From Arion vulgaris (Eukaryota; Mollusca; Gastropoda; Stylommatophora; Arionidae): a DNA stretch of 64,000 nucleotides. The stretch covers positions 3,727,782-3,791,781 of the forward strand of contig CM036759.1 of the NCBI GenBank assembly GCA_020796225.1. The letters run 5' to 3'. Both the position numbers and the translations under genes were made by a program. The notes beneath the pieces were generated by a model that worked only from the letters and a program-made list of their open reading frames with translations, did not search any database and was not told the DNA's origin. Positions 10,603-22,204 of this stretch are shown one piece after another (the first letter of the stretch is position 1; every line of letters begins with the position of its first letter).

Positions 10603-11489
10603 GCACAAGTGGGTAGAGTTAGTCGATTTTCGTTGCATTAGCTGCTGTGTAGATGTTCTGAGCTGACACCTTCATCTAGCTTAAAGGGACCAAGCACTGT
10701 TATATCATTCAGCGCTTAGACATCGATTGTATCCAGCTCTATGCTTGCGTGGACTAAAAGTGCATCACAATAACTAACATGATTAAATCACGCACGTTTG
10801 CAGCAGGATTTAAAACCAGCAATCTACCACAATAGTGAACAAGTATACTCTTAGTCATCGCTCAAATTTAACTTAAATTTTGAGCACCTGTTCATCTAGC
10901 TGGAGCCATGAGTTTGCTTTAAAGTGCCGTCAATTCGGTTCTAGCAAATATTGGCAAGTAAATTTCCTCTCTTATGAATCTCACATCCAACAATTGTAGT
11001 GTCGTCTAGTATGTGAACTGGCTTTAAAAAAGCTCGCTAGTTATCCTCTCCGACATTGTTGTCAGTCAAACGCGTACGCACACATTTAATATTTAAGCTT
11101 TCTATGATCTGTGACGGTGTTATTAACTAATACGTAAAATCTGCAGGGGTATATGTCTTACTTGTGTTAGAAAGTGTTGTATACAGTATAAATGCATGCA
11201 TTTATTGTCATTTTCTGGTCGTAAGTTTTATTTTAAGGCAAAAGGACAGTTCTGAGCATGAAGTGTCTCAGTCCCCAAATTATATGTCCACGACTCATTG
11301 AAAACTACTAAATATCAAAGTTAGTTAGTATTACGTCCCTGATCAGCTGAACGTGAAGCATAATTTCTCATCAGGAAGAGTTCTAATAAGCAAAACTTTA
11401 TTAATTTCTTCAATAGAAGAAGGAACCTATCCAATCACTTGCAGCTTCATTGTTTGCAATTTTGTTAAACAAGTTATTTGTTTGTCCAG
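10603..11489. other. No gene recognised
   Basis: AT-rich unique sequence with no coherent exon, tandem array or familiar repeat that I could see. Confidence 0.4.
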
Positions 11490-11545
11490 AATGGATGTAA
11501 ACGGAACAACGGAATCTTATAATGATGACAGTATGAGTATAGTAG
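11490..11545 (+). CDS. Candidate first coding exon
   Basis: ATG opens MDVNGTTESYNDDSMSIV with an NGT glycosylation sequon and runs to G/GTAAGT, a perfect donor consensus. The acidic, Ser/Thr-rich N-terminus with a sequon would suit a receptor ectodomain, but this is a guess. No downstream exon was found. Confidence 0.28.
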
Positions 11546-13000
11546 GTAAGTTGCTGAAAGTTTTTTTATTTGTTGACACATACAAATACAATATCTATCT
11601 ATGACATTAATGAGGGAGAACTAAATTTACAGATATTGAATGAAATGAATAATATAATTCAAACTGGCAGCAAGATATTTGATAATAACACACATATTTT
11701 ATATAAATCAACTGATCATCATTCATGACATCATATCAGTCATATCTGTATTCTGTATCGTATCGTGTGTCAATATATCATGTCATTCGTTTCATCATTT
11801 CATAGACGTTGACTACGATTAATATCAATATTATAGAGAACACTTTAGTTGGAAAAAGTTTTACGAACTTAGAGGCCCATTCAAATAAAATAACGTAATT
11901 GTTTCTAATCGGTAACCGTAATCCGCGGTTACTATCCGATTCAAAAACTTAAACAGTGTGAGTAGGTAACATTTTTGTTTGAGCTTGCCAAACTGTTTGG
12001 TCATGTATTGTTAATGTTTAAAATTAATGTGTGCTAAATAATTGGAAATTCGAAAGAAAAATGTAAAATATGATTTTGTAGCTATATTAAAGTAGATTAT
12101 ATAAGTTGTTCCTATAGTATAGATAGTGTATATTAATGTATTATATTTCAACATATAATGATGCTACGCCGCAAAGTGGCTTATATATAAGTTATAATAT
12201 ACTAGTAACTACTTATACAAAATAATACTTAACTACTATAATACTTAAAAGTTAAACTATATTAAGTAATGAGTTACTAATAGTAGTATGCATGATTGCA
12301 TGCTAGTGATTGTTGTTAAACAAATCATATACTAAATGTAATCAAAATAATACTAGGTAAGACTAAATATTGAAAGTTTATAGTAAAATTACAAATCGAA
12401 AATTAACTATTTTTAGTCCTTAATGATGATGTATGCGTTTAAGTTACGCTTTTTGGTGATGTGTGGATGGATGTCTATTTATATATATATATATATATAT
12501 AAAATATATATATATATAGGCAAATGATTGAGCTGCTCCACATCATAGAAGATGACTTGAGTGAATCTCCAACATAATTTGTCTCTCATTCTGGTGATGC
12601 ACTCTTACAGAATAGATACACTCTAGCAAACTGATATTTGTCATTCTCTTTATATTGTCTTCCAACTTGAAAAGCCATTTTCCTATTGCCTGTCTGACCT
12701 CAGTCTTTCCTTAGTATGTTCATTAGCCGAGTATCATGTCTTTAATTTTATCAAATATAAAACATCTCTATTTTCTTTCAGTAATTCCTTTCTTATTTCC
12801 AGTCTATCAGGGACTTTGTTTTTGTGTCAATGAAATAACATTCTATTTTTCTGTACATTCAAATTCCATGGCACCACATACAGTGTCCATGTTCCTTAAC
12901 ACACAGCACTATTGAATATTTGTAACACTCAATGATTTATCGCTCACATTTGTTTTTTATATTTGTTTCTAGGGTGACTTTTTAAATGAATAATTCTGTA
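11546..13000. other. Unique AT-rich sequence with a TA microsatellite
   Basis: No gene recognised. A (TA)n run lies at about 12480-12520. Confidence 0.45.
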
Positions 13001-13005
13001 ATTTT

Positions 13006-13095
13006 AACCCGTTCAGTCCGTAATTATTTTTACCTCAGGGCGCATTTATTTTGCAACGTATACTAAGCTCGCCAGTATATCAGATTTGCATTATC
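13006..13095 (+). repeat. Possible left end of a TTAA-type element
   Basis: TTAACCCGTTCAGTCCG resembles the TTAA-bounded ends at 19862 and 50085. No right end was found. Confidence 0.3.
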
Positions 13096-13109
13096 TTAAA
13101 AAATACCAC

Positions 13110-13325
13110 TAGTCGATATATTATCTCAGAAGGGCGAAAGAAGTTATCTTATTCTTCTCTTAACTCCCCTTGAAGCATAAGGCATCAACATATTTCCTCC
13201 AACCAGATCTGTCTTGAGCAAGCCAGCTTAGTTCTTTCCAGACTCTTCTCTTTCTTTGTCCACTTGTCTACAATTTGTCTCCATGTCTGTCTAGGAAGTT
13301 ATAAGTTGCCTTTTTGTCATGGGGT
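13110..13325 (-). pseudogene. LINE reverse-transcriptase C-terminal tail
   Basis: Minus-strand translation DMETNCRQVDKERRVWKEL followed by SWLAQDRSGWRKYVDALC is the typical end of a non-LTR retrotransposon ORF2 (A-DR--WR--V-ALC). Confidence 0.7.
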
Positions 13326-13414
13326 TGTTGGTTTTATTATTAGAGGTCATTTCTGTTGTGTGGACTGGGTGTGAGTTTGCCAAGTATTGTTACAAGTTGA
13401 ATATTACATTCTTC

Positions 13415-13640
13415 CTCGAATGCTCCTTATCGACCACTTTTTAACCACTCTGTGATTTGAGCCTCAAACCGATTATACGTTGTGCCAGTTATGCACCTAC
13501 AAGTATGCCAGCAGATCCGATTTCTACGATGCTTTTTATTTACTAGGGTAGCTTCCCAAGATCCTACATCAGTCGCCTCATACGACATGCCTTGTAGGTT
13601 GCAGTGGTACTATTCTTGACTTCCCTTGTGGGCCCTGGCA
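13415..13640 (-). mobile_element. SINE family 5
   Basis: Same core and order as 1440-1692. The tail side begins in CTTCCTCGAATG, the complement of the GAAGAAG-type tail. Confidence 0.7.
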
Positions 13641-13754
13641 CCATACAGGCGATATTTCATTCATAAATGCTTATGTTGTTGTTGGTTAAACACAAGTGAT
13701 AAAGGCCACTCACTTCATGCAATAGATAAAAACATCTATTTCAGGTAAGATATA

Positions 13755-14105
13755 TGAAAGGTCTTGTCACGACAGAGATGAAGTGTCTACACAGAATGCC
13801 GGGAGTATCACAGAGAACGGCTTAGAAATGAAGACATCAGGAAAAAAAAGGGGTACAACATCAGTATTGAACTTCATCAAGAAACAACAAATTAAATGGT
13901 GCGGCCACATAAGCAGATTACCAAAAAACAGTGCACATCAAAGAGCAATGTTACTCCGATACAGTGAATACAAAGCAAAACCTCAGAGATAACATAGGTG
14001 ATGAAAAAACATTATTTATTAAGTGCACACAAAAGCCGGTTCTATAAATCTCTTCTATCCCGACGCTGTGAGGTAAAACAGGATTAAAGAAAAGAAGAAA
14101 GTAAA
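13755..14105 (+). pseudogene. LINE 3' fragment encoding the AMLLRYS segment
   Basis: Translation contains KKQQIKWCGHISRLPKNSAH and AMLLRYSEYKAK, then a 3' part shared with 58945-59050 and 41700-41980. Frames are broken. Its AMLLRYS segment is the parent type of the 36-bp array at 42030-43225. Confidence 0.75.
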
Positions 14106-14299
14106 AATGATGACTTTGTCACGTCAGTCTATGATTTCAGGGACCACTGATAAACCCTTAGCATGAGACAGTTCTGCAGTCTACCTCCCTATAACCAATC
14201 AGATCTGATACTATGTTACAGTATAACTCCAGATGTGGTACTTTAAAGTGAGGTTTTTCTGTTTGCCAATTCTTTGTCATCTTTCTATACAAATGTGTC

Positions 14300-14485
14300 T
14301 GCTGTTGGATAATATTCATGGATAATACACGCTGGACGAAATTTTGATGTACCTGCCTTACATGCCATAGGGAACTATTGGGGGCGTAGCATACTCATGT
14401 TCTCTATGCAAACCACATAGATCACAAAGAACTGTGAAAGTTATGTTGATAAGAACAAACACACAAACAAACAACTGATGAGCAA
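14300..14485 (+). mobile_element. SINE family 6
   Basis: Shares ACATAGATCACAAAGAAC and GTTGATAAGAACAAAC with the other family 6 copies. Confidence 0.65.
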
Positions 14486-14981
14486 GATGCAAGCCTTGAA
14501 TGCTTTTAGATGGTGTGGACAGGAAATATTGGCATAATTTGGATGTTGTATAGATTTTCTGGTTTGTCTTCTCTGTTCTGCTACTGTAGTTCAGGATCCT
14601 TCAGGAACCATGACACCATGGTGAAACAGTGTACATCAAGTCATTCGATCTTGTGCTGCAGCTTCCCATGTATCAGTGTTTGTACGATAAGTCACAGGAT
14701 AAACTTGATAGCACCACAGTCTAGAATCATGAAATTTTGATAGCATATTCCGACATAAATTTGTATGTCAACACTATTTTAACTGCTTATGTGCTTTCTT
14801 TACCGAGTTATGCGTTACTTAAGTTGGTTAATTTTGTAGTGTGTTCAGTCAGCCATTATACTAGGGCATTTAGCATGTTTAGAGTGAACCAAGGAATATT
14901 TAGTAGCACTATTTGTGAGTGGGAAATGTCAATTAAGAAATCGGATCAAAATTTCTTTGCTTATCAAAACACACGAGACAA

Positions 14982-15240
14982 AGGGGGTCTCTGTGGCTAA
15001 GTGGTTAGGTATTTGCCTTGCGTTCCAAAGTTTGTGGTTTGAGTCCGGACTGCACTGTTCTGTTCACACGTGCATTTTTTCCCCAGAGACCCCTAGAATT
15101 GTTGCCGGAGCTACGGAGTTCGTGCAATATCTCAACAGGTGGTATACCACTTTTACGGAGAGGGACCGAGCTATATAGGGTAAAACGCGATACAATGAAG
15201 TCAGTCCTCAGGCTGTCTTTAGGGGACAAAATTTAGTTTT
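14982..15240 (+). mobile_element. tRNA-derived SINE family 2, longest copy
   Basis: The head starts GGGTCTCTGTGGCTAAGTGG (A box) and has GGTTTGAGTCC (B box) 45 bases later. The body runs to a T-rich end near 15240. The first 18 bases of this head type form the monomer of the array at 37755-38470. Confidence 0.75.
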
Positions 15241-15284
15241 TCCCTTTTTTTATATTATATATTTTTTTTCTGTAAAATATAATT

Positions 15285-15965
15285 AAATATTGGTTATTGG
15301 TTACTAAACTGACATCATTGCTCTCCGGGCATACCCATAGGTGCCCAGTCTCTCCCAACAGATATCAAGAACGAAAATCCAGTCCTTCAAAACTACTAAA
15401 TGCTACAGACGGATCCTACGAATACCATGGACAGAAAAAGAAAGAACACTGATGTCCTCAAAGAACTAAATGTTAAAGAGAATTGGCTGATAAACAATAT
15501 ACTATACAGAAAAATTAGATACTTTGATCACATTAAGCGTCACGATTGCCTGGAAAGAACAACATTAGAGTGCAGGGTCCCAGGACGCAGAGGCAGAAAA
15601 GAAGAAGATGTCTACAATATATTAAAGAAACCATGAATATGACCATCGACGAAGTGGGTGAACTGGCTAGAGACAGAGTGAATTTCAGATGTGCTGCAAA
15701 GAGAGCAACGTCCTATAAAGGATACTCACCTTGATGATGATGAATACTGATGGTTCCCGTAGTTCGCTGATTAAACACACTCCTCACTCTGCCCCTCTGG
15801 CATCCAGTTCTACTTGTACAACGGGTAACTCCAAACTGCTTAAATCGTTAGATCGATTCAACATCTATTTTAGTGTCCTTCATCCAACAGGCAGTCGCGA
15901 AGAGACCGAAGAACATCTCCTTATCCATCTTCAACTCCCCAACAATCGATGCTGTTGATGCAAGT
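15285..15965 (-). mobile_element. RNase H-LINE 3' end split by another LINE
   Basis: 15285-15365 and 15745-15965 together match 49515-49830. The interruption at 15366-15744 is a different LINE tail in plus orientation, giving a clear nested insertion. Confidence 0.7.
15366..15744 (+). pseudogene. LINE ORF2 C-terminus inserted in another LINE
   Basis: Translation TNTMDRKRKNTDVLKELNV, IRYFDHIKRHD and VPGRRGRKEE, then ELARDRVNFRCAAKRAT. This is the post-RT zone of a non-LTR element with one frame change near 15600. It ends in a GATGATGATG-type 3' tail. Confidence 0.75.
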
Positions 15966-16182
15966 CTGACCACTCTCTCATTACAACAAATGGCGTAAAT
16001 GAAATGTACAATTTATAAATAGTTAAAGAACCCGCTTTCATACCAGAATGTATATTGGTGACTAAGATTAAAGTTTTTGTATTTTTTGTTTTTAACCTAC
16101 GACACACGGTGTGAGATGTGGCCAACATTCACACCGGCCACCTTTACGTAATCCTTGTGTTTTCTGTTAACACTGGCAGGAG

Positions 16183-16237
16183 TGGGGGAGATCTTTGTTG
16201 CAAAGTGGTTCAGACGTTTGCCTTATGTACTGAATAT
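16183..16237 (+). mobile_element. SINE family 2 head, interrupted
   Basis: GATCTTTGTTGCAAAGTGG and GACGTTTGCCTTATG match the family 2 head. It is cut off where a family 1 SINE begins. Confidence 0.5.
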
Positions 16238-16432
16238 GCCCAGCGTATTCGTAGCGCGTTGGACTGCGGGTGACAAGCTCTCTGTGAGTACGGGTTCAAT
16301 TCCGCGGGATGGCAGAAAAGCCACAAGTTCCCCAGATTTACGGTGTTCGTGGCACCGAACCGAAGGTTACGATGTCCATGGCACCGAACCGAGGAGTTGA
16401 AAGCTCAAGTGCTTCTGGATCGGAAAAAAATG
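16238..16432 (+). mobile_element. tRNA-derived SINE family 1
   Basis: A box TAGCGCGTTGG, B box GGTTCAATTCC, body with CATGGCACCGAACCG, and an A-rich tail after GGATCGGAAAAAA. Confidence 0.85.
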
Positions 16433-16725
16433 TACTGAATGTGAGTTCGAATGAGGATGGCGTCATTCAGTTCACATTTGCGTTTTTGTCCACAAGATCC
16501 CTAGGTTTGTTGTTGAAGCTACAAGGTTCGTGCTTTATGCAGCACTATCGATATGTAGCTTGTCATATCTGCTGAGATGGACGGAGCGATATGTGTAAAC
16601 CCAGTGCAGTGAAGTCCATCCTTCTCTTTTAGACTTGTTATTTCTTGACAGTCGACACAATATATGTGATGTGCTTGAGCACATGGACTCATGGGGATAA
16701 ACATATATAGGTTTAATGAAGAGAG

Positions 16726-16975
16726 CCACAATAGCGTAGTTGTTAGGAAACTCACTTCTTTGGCTAGTGGCTCGGACTCCTGTACACTGTGGGCATGGAA
16801 TTTTTTCCGACCGTAACGGCTATCAGGTCGATCCAGCCTCAATTGAGTACCAGGACAATCAACCGGAAGTAAAGGCGGCCGACGTGATGTTGACCACATG
16901 ACCCACCGTGTGCCGATGGTCAATGAAAAATACTGGCCTAACGCCGTATTACCCTTTATACCATGTGGTATACAA
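16726..16975 (+). mobile_element. SINE family 4
   Basis: A box TAGCGTAGTTG and B-box-like GGCTCGGACTCC. The body resembles 9185-9432 in reverse. It ends near CGCCGTATTACCC. Confidence 0.75.
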
Positions 16976-17119
16976 TGAGTTAATTTACCACTTTTTTACA
17001 TTTAATTAACGCTTGAAACAAACTGTCTATATGTATTGTTTCATTTGTAGTACTAGGTCAGTATTTGGAGATGAGGTGACAATTGAAGTGGGCATTTGTA
17101 ATTTAGGTGTGACGTGTAT

Positions 17120-17405
17120 ATGATATAGATGAACTAGTTGTAATCTGAATAGGAAGTTAGTAATTTTGTCTTACGGGTGTAACATTTACTAGTTGTTATT
17201 AGAATGTGAAGTAACCAGTTACTATGTGAATGTGAAGTAACCAGTTACTATGTGAATGGGAAGTAGCTAGTTGTAATGCGAATATAACGTAGCTAATTCT
17301 CACGTGGATGTAGTAGCCAGCTGCCATGTTGACGGGAAGAATCTAGTTTCAACGTGAATGTAAAGTAGTTGCCACGTGTATATGAAGTAGCTAGTTGTCA
17401 CCCAA
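17120..17405. repeat. Degenerate tandem repeat, about 31 bp
   Basis: Eight to nine diverged units built on GTGAATGTGAAGTAACCAG / TAGCTAGTTG. Confidence 0.65.
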
Positions 17406-17494
17406 ATGATCAGGATGAACAACTGGCTACGCGCCCCATGATGCACTAGATTTGAAGTTTGCCATTGTAAACTTCTAACTTATCATAGATCCCA

Positions 17495-17615
17495 CAAGTT
17501 TATGCGTTTAGGGCCTACCAAACCAATGTGCAACGTATACACGTTCTTGGCAAAGATCAAACATATCACAAAGAGTGATTAAAATTGGTGGTAAAGAACG
17601 AACGCGAAGAAGAAG
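17495..17615 (+). mobile_element. SINE family 6 with perfect target-site duplication
   Basis: Flanked by ATCATAGATCCCA at 17482-17494 and 17616-17628. It ends in a GAAGAAGAAG-type tail. Near identity to 44892-45032 suggests recent activity. Confidence 0.85.
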
Positions 17616-17782
17616 ATCATAGATCCCATACAAGTATTCACACCCGTACTATTAACATGATTCTTATTGACAGCCCGCACACGACATCTTATTTCTGTGT
17701 TACCCTGCCGTACTTGGCCATGACCTTCAGTAATCAGGTGAAATTATATCGTGTGCCTTGGACTAGTTCACACGAAAACTTT

Positions 17783-18525
17783 ATTTCGTAACATCCTTCT
17801 TCAGTGACTTATCTCTATCCACTCTTCTCTGATGTAACGTACTAGGTTTGTGATCTTTTTCGTAACATCCTTCTTCAGTGACTTATCTCTATCCACTCTT
17901 CTCTGATGTAACGTACTAGGTTTGTGATGTATTTCGTAACATCCTTCTTCAGTGGCTTATCTCTATCCACTCTTCTCTGATGTAACGTACTAGGTTTGTG
18001 ATATATTTCGTAACATCCTTCTTCAGTGACTTATCTCTATCCACTCTTCTCTGATGTAACGTACTAGGTTTGTGATATATTTCGTAACATCCTTCTTCAG
18101 TGACTTATCTCTATCCACTCTTCTCTGATGTAACGTACTAGGTTTGTGATATATTTCGTAACATCCTTCTTCAGTGACTTATCTCTATCCACTCTTCTCT
18201 GATGTAACGTACTAGGTTTGTGATATATTTCGTAACATCCTTCTTCAGTGACTTATCTCTATCCACTCTTCTCTGATGTAACGTACTAGGTTTGTGATGT
18301 ATTTCGTAACATCCTTCTTCAGTGACTTATCTCTATCCACTCTTCTCTGATGTAACGTACTAGGTTTGTGATGTATTTCGTAACATCCTTCTTCAGTGAC
18401 TTATCTCTATCCACTCTTCTCTGATGTAACGTACTAGGTTTGTGATGTATTTCGTAACATCCTTCTTCAGTGGCTTATCTCTATCCACTCTTCTCTGATG
18501 TAACGTACTAGGTTTGTGATGTACA
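17783..18525. repeat. 74-bp tandem array, ten copies
   Basis: CGTAACATCCTTCTTCAG recurs at 17787, 17861, 17935 and every 74 bp on to about 18520, with very few substitutions (GTGACTT/GTGGCTT, TGATGTA/TGATATA). Confidence 0.95.
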
Positions 18526-19120
18526 GTTAGAGAACATCAAGGGTGACAGATCGAAACATATCAGGACAAAGCATAATAACAGCCATACTTCGTATTTTGA
18601 TCATTACTCTCCAGTATACACCAATAATTCAGTACTACGACGTATTAGCTTTCGGACTAACAGCTGTAAGGCGGAAATCGTCGTATGGTGAGACAATACA
18701 TTTTTATAACAGTAACTCTAACTAAGACCTGGAAGTCCGTCGACAAAATAAGTATAATCATTTGACATGATTCCTTTCTACCCTGGGGTGACGAGTCACT
18801 TAGAGAGAAAGGGAGAGAGTTGAATACAAGAAGGGCGATTTCACACAAACTCCCAGAAGGATGACTAGTCGCTCATCCAGAAACACAACTTTACTTTGAG
18901 AGTTTACATCTATGACACATGACTGATGCCTTGCAGACAGCTCAGCGAAGATCAACGGCGTTTGTTTATCATTCTCATTTATAGCATCAGTCAGTTTTCT
19001 GAGTTACTTTTGGAAAGATATATTTGTTCTCTTCTCCGTCCATGGTAAACGGATGATTTTCCTGTAACATTTACACTCAACAACTACATACTCATTTAGC
19101 ACTAATATGTATATTCATAG
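18526..19120. other. No gene recognised
   Basis: Unique sequence between an array and a hAT-like element. No exon was supported. Confidence 0.4.
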
Positions 19121-19128
19121 AGTCAACC

Positions 19129-19567
19129 ATAGATTCCAAACTTTTTCGGCCCACCGCCCACTTTGCGCAACATAAACTTTGTAACGCCCCCTCCACATTA
19201 TAACAGTTTACCAACGCCCCTCCCACATCTATACATGCTCTATTTTCTTTTTCACATAGAAAATTGATTTATATTTCTGTAATACATGGTCAATTTTCAA
19301 ATGATTATATTCATGAAATAGAAAATTGATAAACAAATGGATCGTGTAAGACGGGCATAACATGAATTAAAATGTAGAATTCAAATTTTAAATGATTATT
19401 CAATCACAAAAATGATTTATTTTAAAATATTAATTATTAATTTCTTCTTTAAGGAGCCACTGATCCCTAATCGCCTGAACACCCCCAAATTCTCGAGAAA
19501 CCCTTCCCTAGAACGTTCCAGTGCCCACTGGGGCGTACCGCCCACTTTGAGACACGCTGGAGTAGAC
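19129..19567. mobile_element. Non-autonomous hAT-like DNA transposon
   Basis: The left end has TTCCAAACTTTTTCGGCCC and CCGCCCACTTT. The right end has GTACCGCCCACTTTGAGAC, an imperfect inverted repeat typical of hAT elements. Flanking 8-mers GAGTCAAC and GAGTAGAC match at 6 of 8. No transposase is encoded. Confidence 0.6.
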
Positions 19568-19865
19568 GAACACTAAACATTGTACAACTGACGTTACTTT
19601 GTAAGAAGACAATGTTTAGAATAAGAATGACATACAAACAATTGATACTACTCAACATTTTGTTTGTTGTTTCAAATGAAACTTAATGCTGTAACTATCG
19701 CTATCAATTTAATTCTATTCCGCCAATCTTCTTACTTTCCTGCTCAATCTTCTTACTTTAACTCTGCACATTTCAAGTTCTGATCTCCTTTAATGTTCTT
19801 CTCCAGTTCTTTTATTTGAGTTCTCTTTTCTTCCCACGTGGGTTTCTATCCAGGAGTAGTTTTAA

Positions 19866-21575
19866 CTCCTTCACCCTGCTGAGCGGATATACTGGCTCCC
19901 AGTAAATGTTACGATGACGCAAAGCCAGTAACTATCTCCCAGTATTTGTTACGATGACGCAAAGCCAGTAACTATCTTATTTAATATTTGTTACGAGGGC
20001 GCAAAGCCAGTAACTATCTTATTTCAATATTTGTTACGATGACGCAAAGCCAGTAACTATCTCCCAGTATTTGTTACGATGACGCAAAGCCAGTAACTAT
20101 CTTATTTCAATATTTGTTACGATGACGCAAAGCCAGTAACTATCTTATTTCAATATTTGTTACGATGACGCAAAGCCAGTAACTATCTCCCAGTATTTGT
20201 TACGATGACGCAAAGCCAGTAACTATCTCCCAGTATTTGTTACGATGACGCAAAGCCAGTAACTATCTTATTTCAATATTTGTTACGATGACGCAAAGGC
20301 AGTAACTATATCCCAGTATTTGTTACGATGACGCAAAGCCAGTAACTATCTCCTAGTATTTGTTACGATGACGCAAAGCCAGTAACTATCTCCCAGTATT
20401 TGTTACGATGACGCAAAGCCAGTAACTATCTCCCAGTATTTGTTACGATGACGCAAAGCCAGTAACTATCTCCCAGTATTTGTTACGATGACGCAAAGCC
20501 AGTAACTATCTCCCAGTATTTGTTACGATGACGCAAAGCCAGTAACTATCTCCCAGTATTTGTTACGATAACGCAAAGCCAGTAACTATCTTATTTCAAT
20601 ATTTGTTACGATGACGCAAAGCCAGTAACTATCTCCCAGTATTTGTTACGATGACGCAAAGCCAGTAACTATCTTATTTCAATATTTGTTATGATGACGC
20701 AAGTCCAGTAACTATCTCCCAGTATTTGTTACGATGACGCAAAGCCAGTAACTATCTCCCAGTATTTGTTACGATGACGCAAAGCCAGTAACTATCTTAT
20801 TTCAATATTTGTTACGATGACGCAAAGCCAGTAACTATCTCCCAGTATTTGTTACGATGACGCAAGTCCAGTAACTATCTCACAGTATTTGTTACGATGA
20901 CGCAAAGCCAGTAACTATCTTATTTCAATATTTGTTACGATGACGCAAAGCCAGTAACTATCTTATTTCAATATTTGTTACGATGACGCAAAGCCAGTAA
21001 CTATCTCCCAGTATTTGTTACGATAACGCAAAGCCAGTAACTATCTTATTTCAATATTTGTTACGATGACGCAAAGCCAGTAACTATCTCCCAGTATTTG
21101 TTACGATGACGCAAAGCCAGTAACTATCTTATTTCAATATTTGTTATGATGACGCAAGTCCAGTAACTATCTCCCAGTATTTGTTACGATGACGCAAAGC
21201 CAGTAACTATCTCCCAGTATTTGTTACGATGACGCAAAGCCAGTAACTATCTTATTTCAATATTTGTTACGATGACGCAAAGCCAGTAACTATCTCCCAG
21301 TATTTGTTACGATGACGCAAGTCCAGTAACTATCTCACAGTATTTGTTACGATGACGCAAAGCCAGTAACTATCTTATTTCAATATTTGTTACGATGACG
21401 CAAAGCCAGTAACTATCTTATTTCAATATTTGTTACGATGACGCAAAGCCAGTAACTATCTCCCAGTATTTGTTACGATAACGCAAGTCCAGTAACTAAC
21501 TATCTTTATCTTATTTCAGAATGAATTGCCATATGAATGTATCCAGAGATAGAAAGATATTACGGAGTAGAAGGG
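19866..21575. mobile_element. piggyBac-like TTAA element expanded by an internal array
   Basis: Bounded by TTAA at 19862-19865 and 21576-21579, with ends CTCCTTCACCCTG and GGAGTAGAAGGG in inverted relation. The interior shares CAGTATTT, ATG-CGCAAAGCCA and CTTATTTCA with the 204-bp TTAA element at 50089-50292, so both derive from one family. No transposase is present. Confidence 0.65.
19900..21505. repeat. 40/43-bp array with 455-bp higher-order repeat
   Basis: Monomers of 40 bp (TCTCCCAGTATTTG form) and 43 bp (TTATTTCAATATTTG form) share ACGATGACGCAAAGCCAG. The rare variant CGATAACGC occurs at 20566, 21021 and 21476, exactly 455 bp apart, and ATGATGACGCAAGTCC at 20691 and 21146 likewise. 455 equals six 40-mers plus five 43-mers. 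Confidence 0.93.
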
Positions 21576-21599
21576 TTAACCTCAAACAAGAGATTATGA

Positions 21600-21905
21600 T
21601 TTCCGTTTTTTATTGTTCTTCTCGAGGTTTTATTTGGTCTATCTTCTCTCCCCATGTCGGTTTCAATCAAGTACATGTCTAGTTATGTTTTGTGGTTGTT
21701 TCCTGAAGGTGTGTTTACCCATCGCCACTATCTCTCTTCAATCTGCAGCTGGTTTTGGTTTCTATCTTGCTGTCTTCCACAATTCTATATTCGTGATCAG
21801 ATCTGTCTATTGGATACGCAGTATGCGAGCGGAACATGTTGGCGAATATTCTACAGTTGGATGTGATATTCCTAGTCATATTACATGTCTCAGATCAATG
21901 GAGCA
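21600..21905 (-). pseudogene. LINE 3' fragment
   Basis: Minus-strand translation has TDLITNIELWKTARQKPKP, matching the interval around the NTDL..RTR motif of 30857-31560. Broken frames. Confidence 0.55.
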
Positions 21906-22204
21906 TAATAAATTTGACATTTAGGTTGAACATTCTTACGGTTAATGACCCAAACAGTTGAAGATGTGCAGTTTGATATGTTTGGGGCCTGAACACACTC
22001 ATTAAATTGACATTATACATTTGACATTACAGCTTAACAGTCCTCCCGTTTGTGATTGAGAGAATCCTGCTTGTGTAAGACCATTGACATATTACTGTGT
22101 TACCGAAGAACCGATTATGTTACTGAAGAATCAACTTTTCCTGAATTAAACAGTCAGTTGGATTTTCTGTGTCACCTGGCAGTGCTAAATTTCGGACACA
22201 GTCC

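Noticed and set aside
14982..15060. Functional tRNA gene
   Set aside because: A and B boxes are present but no acceptor stem closes and a SINE body follows.
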